This document shows, one piece after another, positions 17,735 to 25,551 of a stretch of 64,000 bases of DNA. Each line of letters opens with the position of its first letter. Positions within the stretch are counted from its first letter, which is position 1. The stretch is from positions 3,224,001-3,288,000 of the forward strand of contig NZ_CP053928.1 of the NCBI RefSeq assembly GCF_014108865.1, written 5' to 3'. The notes beneath the pieces are model-generated. The model searched no databases. It saw only the letters and a program-made list of their open reading frames with translations, and was not told where the DNA came from. The DNA is from Nocardioides sp. WS12. Its GTDB lineage: Bacteria > Actinomycetota > Actinomycetes > Propionibacteriales > Nocardioidaceae. The translations under genes were made by a program, and so were the position numbers.

Positions 17735-19162
17735 TTGCCGGACCAATCACGGCGCTCGGGAGCCGGCACCTTGTGGCTCGGGGCGCACGCGCGCTCCGAG
17801 CATCAGTTGTCCCTGCAGTTCGGTCTCGACGACCTGAGGTTCACCGCGTCCTACTGGTACGAGGACGTCGATCTGATCGACCTCGAGCACCGGTACGGAC
17901 CGGAACTGCTGGACAGGGTCTACTTCCACCTCGCAGCGTTCACCGCGAACACCCTGGTCAGCCTGCAGCCCGCGTCCTTCGACCCGGGCCCCTACCAGCG
18001 CCACTGCACACCGGAGTTCTGGTCGCTGTGGCGGCAGGTCATCCACGGCGTGTGGGCGCAGTGGCGCTTCGAACACGACCTGTCTGACTACGAAGGGCCG
18101 GACCTGCTCCGGTCGCCCGCCGAAGCCGTCCCGAACCCCACCTCCATCAGTGACGCGGGCGTACCGAGAATCCTGGCGTTCTTCGGTGGCGGCAAGGACA
18201 GCGTCGTCTCCCTCCGCTTGCTCCAGCAGGCCGGCATGCCGTGCGACACCCTCGTCTACTCCAGTTCCACCTACGGCTGCGCCGAGAAGCAGCACGCCCT
18301 GTGCAGCACCCTCCTCGACGCCCTCGACCTGCCTGCCGACCAGCGTCGCCGCATCTGGTCGTACGACGACCTGGTCGACAGTCCGGTCGCGCGACTCATG
18401 CCGCAGCGCGACCTGCTGCCCCTCACCGCAGCGGAGACCCCCGCATCGGTGTTCGCCGCCGTACCCCTGGTGCTCGCGCACGGGTATCGCGGTCTGTCCC
18501 TGGGACACGAGCGCAGCGCCGACCAGGGCAACGCGGTGTGGTCGCCGACCGGAGACGAAGTCAATCACCAGTGGGGCAAGTCCGCGGAGTGCGAGCAGGT
18601 CCTCGCTGACTATCTGCGCACCCACCTCGTCGACAACTGTCACTACTTCAGCCCGTTGAAGGCGGTCCACGACCCGCTGATCTTCACCCTGCTGGCCGCC
18701 GAACCGGACGCCATCCCGTTCACGCACTCCTGCAATGTGGAGAAGCCATGGTGCGGCCGCTGCGCGAAGTGCGCGTACGTCTGGCTCGGCTACAGCGCTT
18801 ACCTCCCTGCCGACGTCGTCACCCGGACATTCCACGGACACGGCAACCTGTTCGACCATCCCGCCAACCAGGTGTGGTTCCGGCAACTGCTCGGCCTGTC
18901 CGAGCACACGCCGTTCGAGTGCGTCGGCGGGATCGAGGAGACGCGGCTCGCCTTCGCGTTGTGCCAACGCCGTGGCCTTCGTGGCGTGGCGATGGATGTC
19001 TTCGAGCGTGAGGTGCCGCCGGTGGACGTCGACGCCCTGCTGGCCCGGTACCTGGACGTCGCTTCACTGGGCGACTGGTGCCCACCGGCGTGGAGGGAAT
19101 CGCTCGAGGGCCGCTTGCGTGATGCTGCGGCCGAGGCCCGACCCCGGATGGCTACTTCTTGA
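17735..19162 (+). CDS. PP-loop ATPase-like protein resembling MurL epimerases
   Basis: This is a 475-residue protein with the PP-loop signature FFGGGKDSVVSLRLL (GGGKDS at 151-156), which adenylates a substrate with ATP. The flanking architecture (about 150 residues before the loop, GLSLGHERSADQGN after it, and a distal CGRCAKCAYVWLGYSAYL cysteine cluster) recalls the MurL family, which epimerises the L-Glu of UDP-MurNAc-L-Ala-L-Glu in an alternative route to D-Glu. That assignment is from memory of the family and is tentative. The start is TTG at 17735, five bases after GGAGG; no ATG or GTG in frame is better. Its end overlaps the convergent cargo gene by 11 bp. Confidence 0.7.
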   Translation: MPDQSRRSGAGTLWLGAHARSEHQLSLQFGLDDLRFTASYWYEDVDLIDLEHRYGPELLDRVYFHLAAFTANTLVSLQPASFDPGPYQRHCTPEFWSLWRQVIHGVWAQWRFEHDLSDYEGPDLLRSPAEAVPNPTSISDAGVPRILAFFGGGKDSVVSLRLLQQAGMPCDTLVYSSSTYGCAEKQHALCSTLLDALDLPADQRRRIWSYDDLVDSPVARLMPQRDLLPLTAAETPASVFAAVPLVLAHGYRGLSLGHERSADQGNAVWSPTGDEVNHQWGKSAECEQVLADYLRTHLVDNCHYFSPLKAVHDPLIFTLLAAEPDAIPFTHSCNVEKPWCGRCAKCAYVWLGYSAYLPADVVTRTFHGHGNLFDHPANQVWFRQLLGLSEHTPFECVGGIEETRLAFALCQRRGLRGVAMDVFEREVPPVDVDALLARYLDVASLGDWCPPAWRESLEGRLRDAAAEARPRMATS

Positions 19163-20342
19163 ACGAGCGGAAGCCGACGTAGTCGTAGTGGTCCCACTTG
19201 CTGGCGTCCATGTGGAGCGAGATCGACAGGATTCCGACGCCCTCGGTCGCGTTCATCGCACTGATGAAGAGGTCGTGGCCGACGTTGAGCCCGGTGTGGC
19301 CGGACGCGCCCTTCACCTGGTTGTGGAACGAGACCAGGTCACCGGTCTGGGCGAAGACACCCGGCTGCAGTTCCTCGGGATTCTTCGTCTCCTTCGTCTT
19401 CTCCCACTGTCCCTTCGCGTTCTTGATGTGTTTCTCGAAGATGCCGCCGGCCAGGAGGTACTTGGCGATCACCTTGCCGCGTCCGTCGAACTCGAAGATC
19501 TCCGCCACTGACTTGCCGTCCGCGGCGAGATGGATCAGTTGCGAGTACGGGAAGTGCTTGAGCTCCTTGCCAGGTTCGAGCCGGGCCGTGCCCTTGTCGA
19601 CGTCCGCGGCCAGGTCGTTCGCCTTGTAGGACCAGGTCTTGTCGGACCCGTAGAACGGGTACTTCGACTTCCCGATCGCTCCGCCTGACTTGGCCAGGTA
19701 CGCGTCGGCGACCAACTTGTTGCACTTCCACGCGTTCTCTCCGAAGGCGCCCGTGCTTCCGGCGACACCTGGATTCTTCGCCCCTTCGGTGCCGGAGTCG
19801 GTGTCGGTCTTCATCCACGACTTGTTCTGCGCGCTCGGGGTCCCGGCGACCTTCTCCATGTTGAGCTTCTCCGCCGAGAACACGATCGCCTGCAGTCGAG
19901 CGGGCAGCTTGTCGAAGCTCTTCACCGCGGCGATCTCGCCTGCGAGGTCGTTGACCGCCGCGAGCAGTCGGACGTGGAAGCCCGAGTCGTCGCCGTGTGG
20001 ACCGGCAGACCCATGCAGGGTGGCGTAGGCGAGCATCTTCTTCAACGCAGCCGCGGCACGCTTGTGACCGGCCTTGTCCAGCGCATCGACCCGGACGGCA
20101 CCGACGGTGCCGAGGATCATCGCGCGGACGCTCTCCCCGAACCGCTGCACCGTGGCCTGGTTGCCGGCCCAGCGCTGCAGCGTGGTGACGTGGTGGACGT
20201 CGGCCGGCCACGTGCCCGGAGAACGGTTGGGCATCGTCGGCGCCCGCAAGACCGTCGGAACCTGAGCCGCGGTGCGCGGCTCACTCACCCCGCCGCGGGT
20301 ACGGCGAGGCTCAGCGGGCGATCTGGTACGCATCCCTCCCAT
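19152..20342 (-). CDS. Probable contractile-injection cargo: eCIS-type leader plus NlpC/P60-like hydrolase
   Basis: This is a 396-residue protein without a signal peptide. Residues 51-68 (HVTTLQRWAGNQATVQRF) resemble the LQR-x-GN-x-A leader found on proteins encoded with actinobacterial extracellular contractile injection systems. The C-terminal half looks like a cysteine peptidase/amidase of the NlpC/P60-CHAP class: Cys207 in ENAWKCNKLVADAY, PGVFAQTGDLVSF at 328-339 and His349 in ASGHTGLNVG. Such domains cut peptidoglycan. No sheath, tube or baseplate genes lie in the window, so it is an orphan here. It starts 37 bp after the LVIVD gene. The start is uncertain: 20342 is used; 20333 and GTG at 20288 are alternatives. 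Confidence 0.62.
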   Translation of the reverse strand: MGGMRTRSPAEPRRTRGGVSEPRTAAQVPTVLRAPTMPNRSPGTWPADVHHVTTLQRWAGNQATVQRFGESVRAMILGTVGAVRVDALDKAGHKRAAAALKKMLAYATLHGSAGPHGDDSGFHVRLLAAVNDLAGEIAAVKSFDKLPARLQAIVFSAEKLNMEKVAGTPSAQNKSWMKTDTDSGTEGAKNPGVAGSTGAFGENAWKCNKLVADAYLAKSGGAIGKSKYPFYGSDKTWSYKANDLAADVDKGTARLEPGKELKHFPYSQLIHLAADGKSVAEIFEFDGRGKVIAKYLLAGGIFEKHIKNAKGQWEKTKETKNPEELQPGVFAQTGDLVSFHNQVKGASGHTGLNVGHDLFISAMNATEGVGILSISLHMDASKWDHYDYVGFRSFKK

Positions 20343-20379
20343 CGTCGGCCTGTTGCCGGCAATGCGGAAGGGTCCGTCG

Positions 20380-21813
20380 TCAGTCGATCAGGTCCTCGAC
20401 TCCGTTGGTCAGTCGCACGACGTGGAAGCCACTGGTGCCGTCGGTGTACCAGACACTGCGCCCGACCGGATCCCACGCGGGTTGGGAAAGGGCGCTCGCG
20501 CCGCCCTTCGAAGGCTTGTTGAAGTAGGCGACTTCGCGTGGGTTCTCCACGTCACTGATGTCGAAGATCCGCAACCCGGACCCGACCATCGAGCACGCTG
20601 CCAGGTTCGGCGCGTCCCGGCGCGGGACCGAGCAGTAGTGCGCCGAGTAGCCACCGATCGGCAAGCCACTGCCCGGATCCTTGAGCACCTCAGGCGTCCG
20701 GTTCACGGCCTGGTGCACCTCGAGTCGGATGTCCGAGACCAGGGCCGGGCTCTCCGGGTCCGTGACATCGATGATCCGGGCACCACCGACCGGGCTGTTC
20801 TTGAAGTCGACCGTCCATCCGTCACCGAACCAGTCGGTGAACTCATCGACCTCGAGCACGTAATTGCGGCCGTCTCGGTGGAACGGCTCCGCGACCTGCG
20901 GGATGGAGATCCCCGGCCAGTCGATCTCCGACAGGAGACTGACCTGTGGCTTCGTGACCCGGTCCTGGACCTGCGACACGTCGTAGATCTGGAGGCTCGG
21001 CTTGTCGAGGATGGAGTTGGACGACGGGGTGCCCATGTTCGCGACGTACATGGTGTTGCCGTTGTCGGAGAACCGGAGGCCGTGGGCAATGACCCCCGAC
21101 TTGACGAGGACCACCCGCGGCCGCCGCGGGTCTGCCATGTCCACGGCGGTCATGGTGAAGCCCGCTGCGCCGGCGGTCCAGAACGTCTGGCCGTCGGGCG
21201 TGAATCCACTCTCGTGCCCGAGTACGCCGGAGAGTGTGGTCGAGAGGAGCTTCGGTTTACGGCAGTCGGTACGGACGTCGTAGACGTCGAGGATGCCCGG
21301 TGCGGTGGCGAGGGTGCCCATCACGCCCACCAGCAGTCCCCGTTCGGCGTTGACCAGCAACGACTCGTGCGGGCTCAACATGGCCGGAGTGACCAGGTTC
21401 GCGGTCTTGCGCGGCAACGCCGGGTTCGTCATGTCCAGCACCACGACGCCGAGCCCGGTGCCGTTGAGCAGGTTGCCGACCACGTCCATCCCGAGGATCC
21501 GGGTGGAGTCGTAGAACGCACAGGTGTGTCCCTGGGCGTCGGTGTAGCGAAGGGCCTTGAACCCGCCGGTCGTGCCGTGGCGGCCGACCTGCTCGGTGTT
21601 GCAGGTGTAACCGGCCAGCACCCGCCCGGAGTCGTAGTCCGCCTTCGGCACACGGCCCTGGAGATCCGTGGTCTCCGGACGCGACCCCGGACCGCAATCG
21701 GCTTCGGGCACAGCGGTGGGAGACACCTGGTCGTCGGCCGCAGCGAGGCTCCCTCCCACCGTGAGTCCGGCGACAGCAGCCGCAATGGCGATCCGACGTT
21801 GGAGAGCCCCCAT
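20380..21813 (-). CDS. Secreted LVIVD-repeat beta-propeller protein
   Basis: This is a 477-residue exported protein. A basic N-terminus (MGALQRRIA) and a hydrophobic stretch ending SLAAADD make a Sec signal peptide. The mature part has repeating units of the LVIVD type (VVVLDMTNPALPRKTANLV, ILDVYDVRTDCRKPKLLS, ARIIDVTDPESPALVSDI, LRIFDISDVENPREVAYF), expected to fold as a beta-propeller. The function of such proteins is generally unknown. ATG at 21813 has GAGGAGG nine bases upstream; ATG at 21831 would overlap the preceding stop as ATGA and is possible. It is downstream of fadD19 and the nitronate-monooxygenase-like gene, apparently in the same operon. Confidence 0.85.
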   Translation of the reverse strand: MGALQRRIAIAAAVAGLTVGGSLAAADDQVSPTAVPEADCGPGSRPETTDLQGRVPKADYDSGRVLAGYTCNTEQVGRHGTTGGFKALRYTDAQGHTCAFYDSTRILGMDVVGNLLNGTGLGVVVLDMTNPALPRKTANLVTPAMLSPHESLLVNAERGLLVGVMGTLATAPGILDVYDVRTDCRKPKLLSTTLSGVLGHESGFTPDGQTFWTAGAAGFTMTAVDMADPRRPRVVLVKSGVIAHGLRFSDNGNTMYVANMGTPSSNSILDKPSLQIYDVSQVQDRVTKPQVSLLSEIDWPGISIPQVAEPFHRDGRNYVLEVDEFTDWFGDGWTVDFKNSPVGGARIIDVTDPESPALVSDIRLEVHQAVNRTPEVLKDPGSGLPIGGYSAHYCSVPRRDAPNLAACSMVGSGLRIFDISDVENPREVAYFNKPSKGGASALSQPAWDPVGRSVWYTDGTSGFHVVRLTNGVEDLID

Positions 21814-21827
21814 GCCCGTTGCCCTCC

Positions 21828-22934
21828 TCATATTCCGGCGATGCCGTCCAGCTTCTTGACCGTCGACTCGAACTCCGCGACCAGGTCGGCGACGACCTCG
21901 GCCACCGGCCGCACCTCATTCATCCGGCCCACGATCTGACCGATCGGCATCGAGATGACGTCCGGGTCCCCGGAGGCGTTGATGCGGTTGTGGGCGTCCG
22001 CGACCAGCAGGTTCTGCAGCGGCATCGGAAGCGGCGCGGGAGCACCCTCTTCGTTCCATGACTCGGTCCACTTCGTCTTGAGCAGACGGGCCGGCTTGCC
22101 GGTGTAGATCCGGGTGCGCACGGTGTCGGACGACGTCGCACGCAGGAACGCGGTCTCCCAGCCCTTGTTGCCGGACAGGTTCCGGTACTCCTCCGTGCCG
22201 AGCCAGATGGAACCGGTCCACACACCCTGGGCGCCGAGCGCCAGGGACGCCGCGATCTGGCGACCCGAGCCGATGCCACCCGCGCCGAGCACCGGGACAT
22301 CGGGACCGACGGCGTCGACGATGTCGGGCGTCAGCACCATGCTGGCGATCTCGCCGGTGTGGCCGCCTGCTTCGTAGCCCTGGGCGATGATGATGTCCAC
22401 GCCGTTGGTGACGTGGCTGAGCGCGTGCTTCGGCGCACCTGCCAGTGCCGCGACCTTGAGGCCGGCAGCGTGGCACTGCTCGATGACGTCGACCGGCGGC
22501 GAGCCCAGCGCGTTGGCGATCAGGACCGGGCGGTGCTGCAGCGCGACGTCGACGTGCGAGCGCGCCATCGAGTGCAGCCAGCCGAGAACACCCTCGCGAC
22601 CTTCACCCTCGGGCAACGGCGGGACACCGAGCTTGAGGAGCGTTTCATCGACGAACTTCTTGTGCTCGTCCGGGATGTACGCCGACAAGTCGGTCGACGT
22701 GCCCTCGGTGGGAATCTTCATCGGCATCACGACGTCGACGCCGTACGGCTTGCCGTCGGTGTTCTCGTCCATCCACGTGAGGACCCGCTCGAGTTCCTCG
22801 GTGTCGTTGAAGCGCACACAGCCCAGGACGCCGAGGCCGCCGGCGCGCGAAACGGCCGCAGCGACGTGCTCCGAAGGGGTGAAGGCGAAGATCGGGTACT
22901 CGATGCCGAAGGCATCACACAGTGCGGTCCGCAT
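21828..22934 (-). CDS. Nitronate monooxygenase / FabK-like flavoprotein
   Basis: This is a 368-residue FMN TIM-barrel protein of the NPD/NMO family: GIEYPIFAFTP at the start, DIIIAQGYEAGGHTGE and VPVLGAGGIGSGRQIAASLALGAQGVWTGS in the FMN-binding half. It is homologous to, but distinct from, the IpdC-like gene at 58150. ATG at 22934 overlaps the fadD19 stop by one base (TGATG), so it is translationally coupled to a steroid gene and is probably a steroid-pathway reductase or oxidase of unknown step. Confidence 0.86.
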   Translation of the reverse strand: MRTALCDAFGIEYPIFAFTPSEHVAAAVSRAGGLGVLGCVRFNDTEELERVLTWMDENTDGKPYGVDVVMPMKIPTEGTSTDLSAYIPDEHKKFVDETLLKLGVPPLPEGEGREGVLGWLHSMARSHVDVALQHRPVLIANALGSPPVDVIEQCHAAGLKVAALAGAPKHALSHVTNGVDIIIAQGYEAGGHTGEIASMVLTPDIVDAVGPDVPVLGAGGIGSGRQIAASLALGAQGVWTGSIWLGTEEYRNLSGNKGWETAFLRATSSDTVRTRIYTGKPARLLKTKWTESWNEEGAPAPLPMPLQNLLVADAHNRINASGDPDVISMPIGQIVGRMNEVRPVAEVVADLVAEFESTVKKLDGIAGI

Positions 22935-24562
22935 CAGACCGACACCTCCTCGGTGCGGCTCTCGAGCGCCAATTCCTTGGCGCGTGGGTATTGGGCCTTG
23001 CCGGTGGCGTTGCGCGGGACCTCCGCGACAAGGGTCAGCACACGCGGCAGCTTGTAGCCGGACAGGTGCGAGCGCAGGAAGGTCCGCAGCTCCTCCAGTT
23101 CGACGGTCGCTCCGGCGCGGGGCTCGACGACAGCAGCCACGGTCTGGCCGTACTTGTCGTCGGGGAGACCGACCACCAGGACGTCGTACACGCCGGGGTG
23201 TGCCTTGATCGCCTGCTCGACCTCTTCGGGGTAGACCTTCTCGCCGCCGGTGTTGATGCAGTTCGAGCCGCGGCCGAGCAGCGTGATCCGGTTGCCCTCC
23301 TCGATCCGGGCGTTGTCGCCGGGGATGGAGTAGCGGACACCATCGATCTCGATGAACGTCTTGGCCGACTTCTCGGGGTCCTTGTAGTAACCGACGGGCA
23401 CGTTGCCCGAACGAGCCGTCCGGCCCACCTTGCCGACGTCGGTCACGGGGTCGAGGATCTGGTTGTCGTCGCCGAGGATCACCGTGGTCGGAGGAATCGA
23501 GACGACCGGTCCGTCAGTGGACAGGGCGCTGGCGTCCTGCAGTCCCGTGCCCTGGAAACCGGTCTCCGAGGAGCCGATGGAGTCGGTGAAGACCGCGTTC
23601 GGGAAGTGCTTCATCCAGCGCTCCTTCACCGACTTGGAGAAGATCGCTGCGCTGGACGCGATCGCGAAGAGCGTCTGGCCGGAGTAGTCGCCGGCTTCGA
23701 AGGCGTCGATCAGTGGCACCGCCATGGCGTCGCCGGTCATGAACATCAACTGCACGCCGTGCTGGTCGACCAGCTCCCAGGTGCGGATCGGATCGAACTT
23801 CGGCTCGAGGATGGTCACCTGACCGGCGAAGAGGTGCATCAGGAGCGACGCCTGCGCGCCGCCGTGCATCAGCGGGCTCAGCGGCAGGGTGACCAGGCTG
23901 TCCTGCAGCGCCTTCTGGGACTGGTCGTACTCCTCGAGCGGCTCGGCCGTCATGAAGTCGATACCACCACCGAGCACGCGCCAGAAGTCCTCGTGGCGCC
24001 ACATGACGCCCTTGGGGAAGCCGGTCGTGCCGCCGGTGTAGATGATGTGGATGTCGTCGGCGCTGCGCTCGCCGAAGTCACGAGCGTCGGACTGGCCGGC
24101 AACTGCCTCTTCGACCAGGACGCCGCCGTACGACGACACCTCGCTCGTGTCACCCGGCTCCAGCGGGTTCGGTACGACGACGATCGTCTGCAGCTTGTCG
24201 AACTTCGGAGCCACCTCGGCGACCAGCGGCGCGTAGACCCGGTCGTGGACGAGACCGACGAGGTCCGCGTTGTCGAAGAGGTACTCGAGCTCGCCGGCGA
24301 CGTACCGGAAGTTCACGTTGATCGCCACGGCCCGCACCTTGAGGATCGCGATCAGGGCGACCACGTGCTCGATGCTGTTCTTGGCATAGAGGCCGACGTG
24401 GTCGCCCTGCCCGATGCCCTGGGCCTGCAGGTAGTGCGCGAGCTTGTTGGACTCGGCTTCCAGCTCGGCGAAGGAGATGACGCGATCGCCCACCTGTACG
24501 GCGGGCTTCTGAGGGACGACGTCGACGGCATGTTCGAAGAGATCGGCGATATTCAAGGCCAC
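22934..24562 (-). CDS. fadD19: Steroid side-chain acyl-CoA ligase FadD19-like
   Basis: FadD19 activates branched or C26 sterol side-chain acids to CoA thioesters. The 542-residue sequence starts MALNIADLFEHAVDVVP and has YTGGTTGFPKGVMWRHED, DSIGSSETGF, GYYKDPEKSAKTF and SNCINTGGEKVYPEEVE, which match M. tuberculosis FadD19 closely by recollection. The GTG at 24562 lies 10 bp from the KstR-like operator, so the mRNA is almost leaderless. It heads the operon with the NMO-like gene. Confidence 0.92.
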   Translation of the reverse strand: MALNIADLFEHAVDVVPQKPAVQVGDRVISFAELEAESNKLAHYLQAQGIGQGDHVGLYAKNSIEHVVALIAILKVRAVAINVNFRYVAGELEYLFDNADLVGLVHDRVYAPLVAEVAPKFDKLQTIVVVPNPLEPGDTSEVSSYGGVLVEEAVAGQSDARDFGERSADDIHIIYTGGTTGFPKGVMWRHEDFWRVLGGGIDFMTAEPLEEYDQSQKALQDSLVTLPLSPLMHGGAQASLLMHLFAGQVTILEPKFDPIRTWELVDQHGVQLMFMTGDAMAVPLIDAFEAGDYSGQTLFAIASSAAIFSKSVKERWMKHFPNAVFTDSIGSSETGFQGTGLQDASALSTDGPVVSIPPTTVILGDDNQILDPVTDVGKVGRTARSGNVPVGYYKDPEKSAKTFIEIDGVRYSIPGDNARIEEGNRITLLGRGSNCINTGGEKVYPEEVEQAIKAHPGVYDVLVVGLPDDKYGQTVAAVVEPRAGATVELEELRTFLRSHLSGYKLPRVLTLVAEVPRNATGKAQYPRAKELALESRTEEVSV

Positions 24563-24572
24563 GATCCGAGAC

Positions 24573-24586
24573 TAGAACACGTTTCA
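24573..24586. promoter_or_regulatory. KstR-like operator, fadD19 / echA19
   Basis: TAGAACACGTTTCA fits TnnAACnnGTTnnA completely. It sits between the divergent fadD19 and echA19 starts, 10 and 22 bp away. Confidence 0.88.
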
Positions 24587-24608
24587 CTTTTTCGCTAGCG
24601 TGGTTCAC

Positions 24609-25424
24609 ATGTCCCCCACCGAAGACGCTGCCAACGACCGTGGACCCGACTGCCTGGTCGAGCAGGACGGTCACAAGCTGATCGTCACGATGAACCGTCC
24701 CGAGCGCCGCAATGCGCTCTCCGGCGACATGTTGCGCATCATGGAAGCGGCCTGGGACCGGGTGAACGAAGACCCCGAGATCCGCGTCTGCATCCTCACC
24801 GGCGCCGGCGGCTACTTCTGCGCCGGCATGGACCTGCAGGCAGCCGAGAAGAAGCCGCCGTCGGAGGCCTTCGAGTCCGGCGCGTATGACCCGACCGTCA
24901 TCAAGGGCCTGCTCAAGGGCTTCCGGCTGACCAAGCCGCTGATCGCGGCCGTGGAGGGTCCGGCGATCGCCGGTGGCACCGAGATCCTGCAGGGCACCGA
25001 CATCCGGGTCGCCGGTGAATCCGCGAAGTTCGGCGTCTCGGAAGCGCGCTGGAGCCTGTACCCGATGGGCGGCTCGGCGGTCCGACTCCCCCGCCAGATC
25101 CCGTACACCGTGGCAGCGGAGCTTCTCCTGACCGGACGCACGCTGCTCGCCCCGGAAGCGAAGGAACTGGGCCTGATCGGCCACGTCGTTCCGGACGGGC
25201 AGGCGCTGGCCAAGGCCCACGAACTCGCTGACATGGTCGCCGCCAACGGACCAATTGCCGTCCAGGCGATCCTGAAGACGATGCGCGACTCCGAGGGCAA
25301 GCACGAGGAGGACTGCTGGGCCGACGACGCGAAGGTCGGTGCACCCGTCTTCTCCTCCGAGGACGCCAAGGAAGGCCCGCGGGCGTTCCTGGAGAAGCGC
25401 AAGCCGGACTTCAAGGGACGCTGA
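24609..25424 (+). CDS. echA19: Enoyl-CoA hydratase EchA19-like
   Basis: EchA19 hydrates steroid enoyl-CoA esters in side-chain beta-oxidation. The 271-residue protein contains [37 protein letters not shown] and [20 protein letters not shown], nearly identical to remembered M. tuberculosis EchA19. ATG at 24609 is chosen over GTG at 24600. No ribosome site is evident. The 127 bp after its stop contain two weak hairpins (25429-25440 and 25444-25460) and no gene. Confidence 0.92.
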   Translation: MSPTEDAANDRGPDCLVEQDGHKLIVTMNRPERRNALSGDMLRIMEAAWDRVNEDPEIRVCILTGAGGYFCAGMDLQAAEKKPPSEAFESGAYDPTVIKGLLKGFRLTKPLIAAVEGPAIAGGTEILQGTDIRVAGESAKFGVSEARWSLYPMGGSAVRLPRQIPYTVAAELLLTGRTLLAPEAKELGLIGHVVPDGQALAKAHELADMVAANGPIAVQAILKTMRDSEGKHEEDCWADDAKVGAPVFSSEDAKEGPRAFLEKRKPDFKGR

Positions 25425-25551
25425 CGCCGCCCTTCAGGGCAGAGAAAGGTAAAGACTTTCCGATCTCTCTGGCGTCGACCTGACTGCAGGAAGATAGTGA
25501 GCACCGCACTCCTGCTTGTGCTCCCATCCCCCTATCGGCAGGTGGACTCCC

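Noticed and set aside
19152..20342. A complete contractile injection system
   Set aside because: Only a cargo-like gene is present. No sheath, tube, spike or baseplate gene is visible in 64 kb.
25429..25468. Riboswitch upstream of the giant secreted protein gene
   Set aside because: Two small hairpins (GCCC/GGGC and GAAAG/CTTTC) but no conserved riboswitch core that I know.
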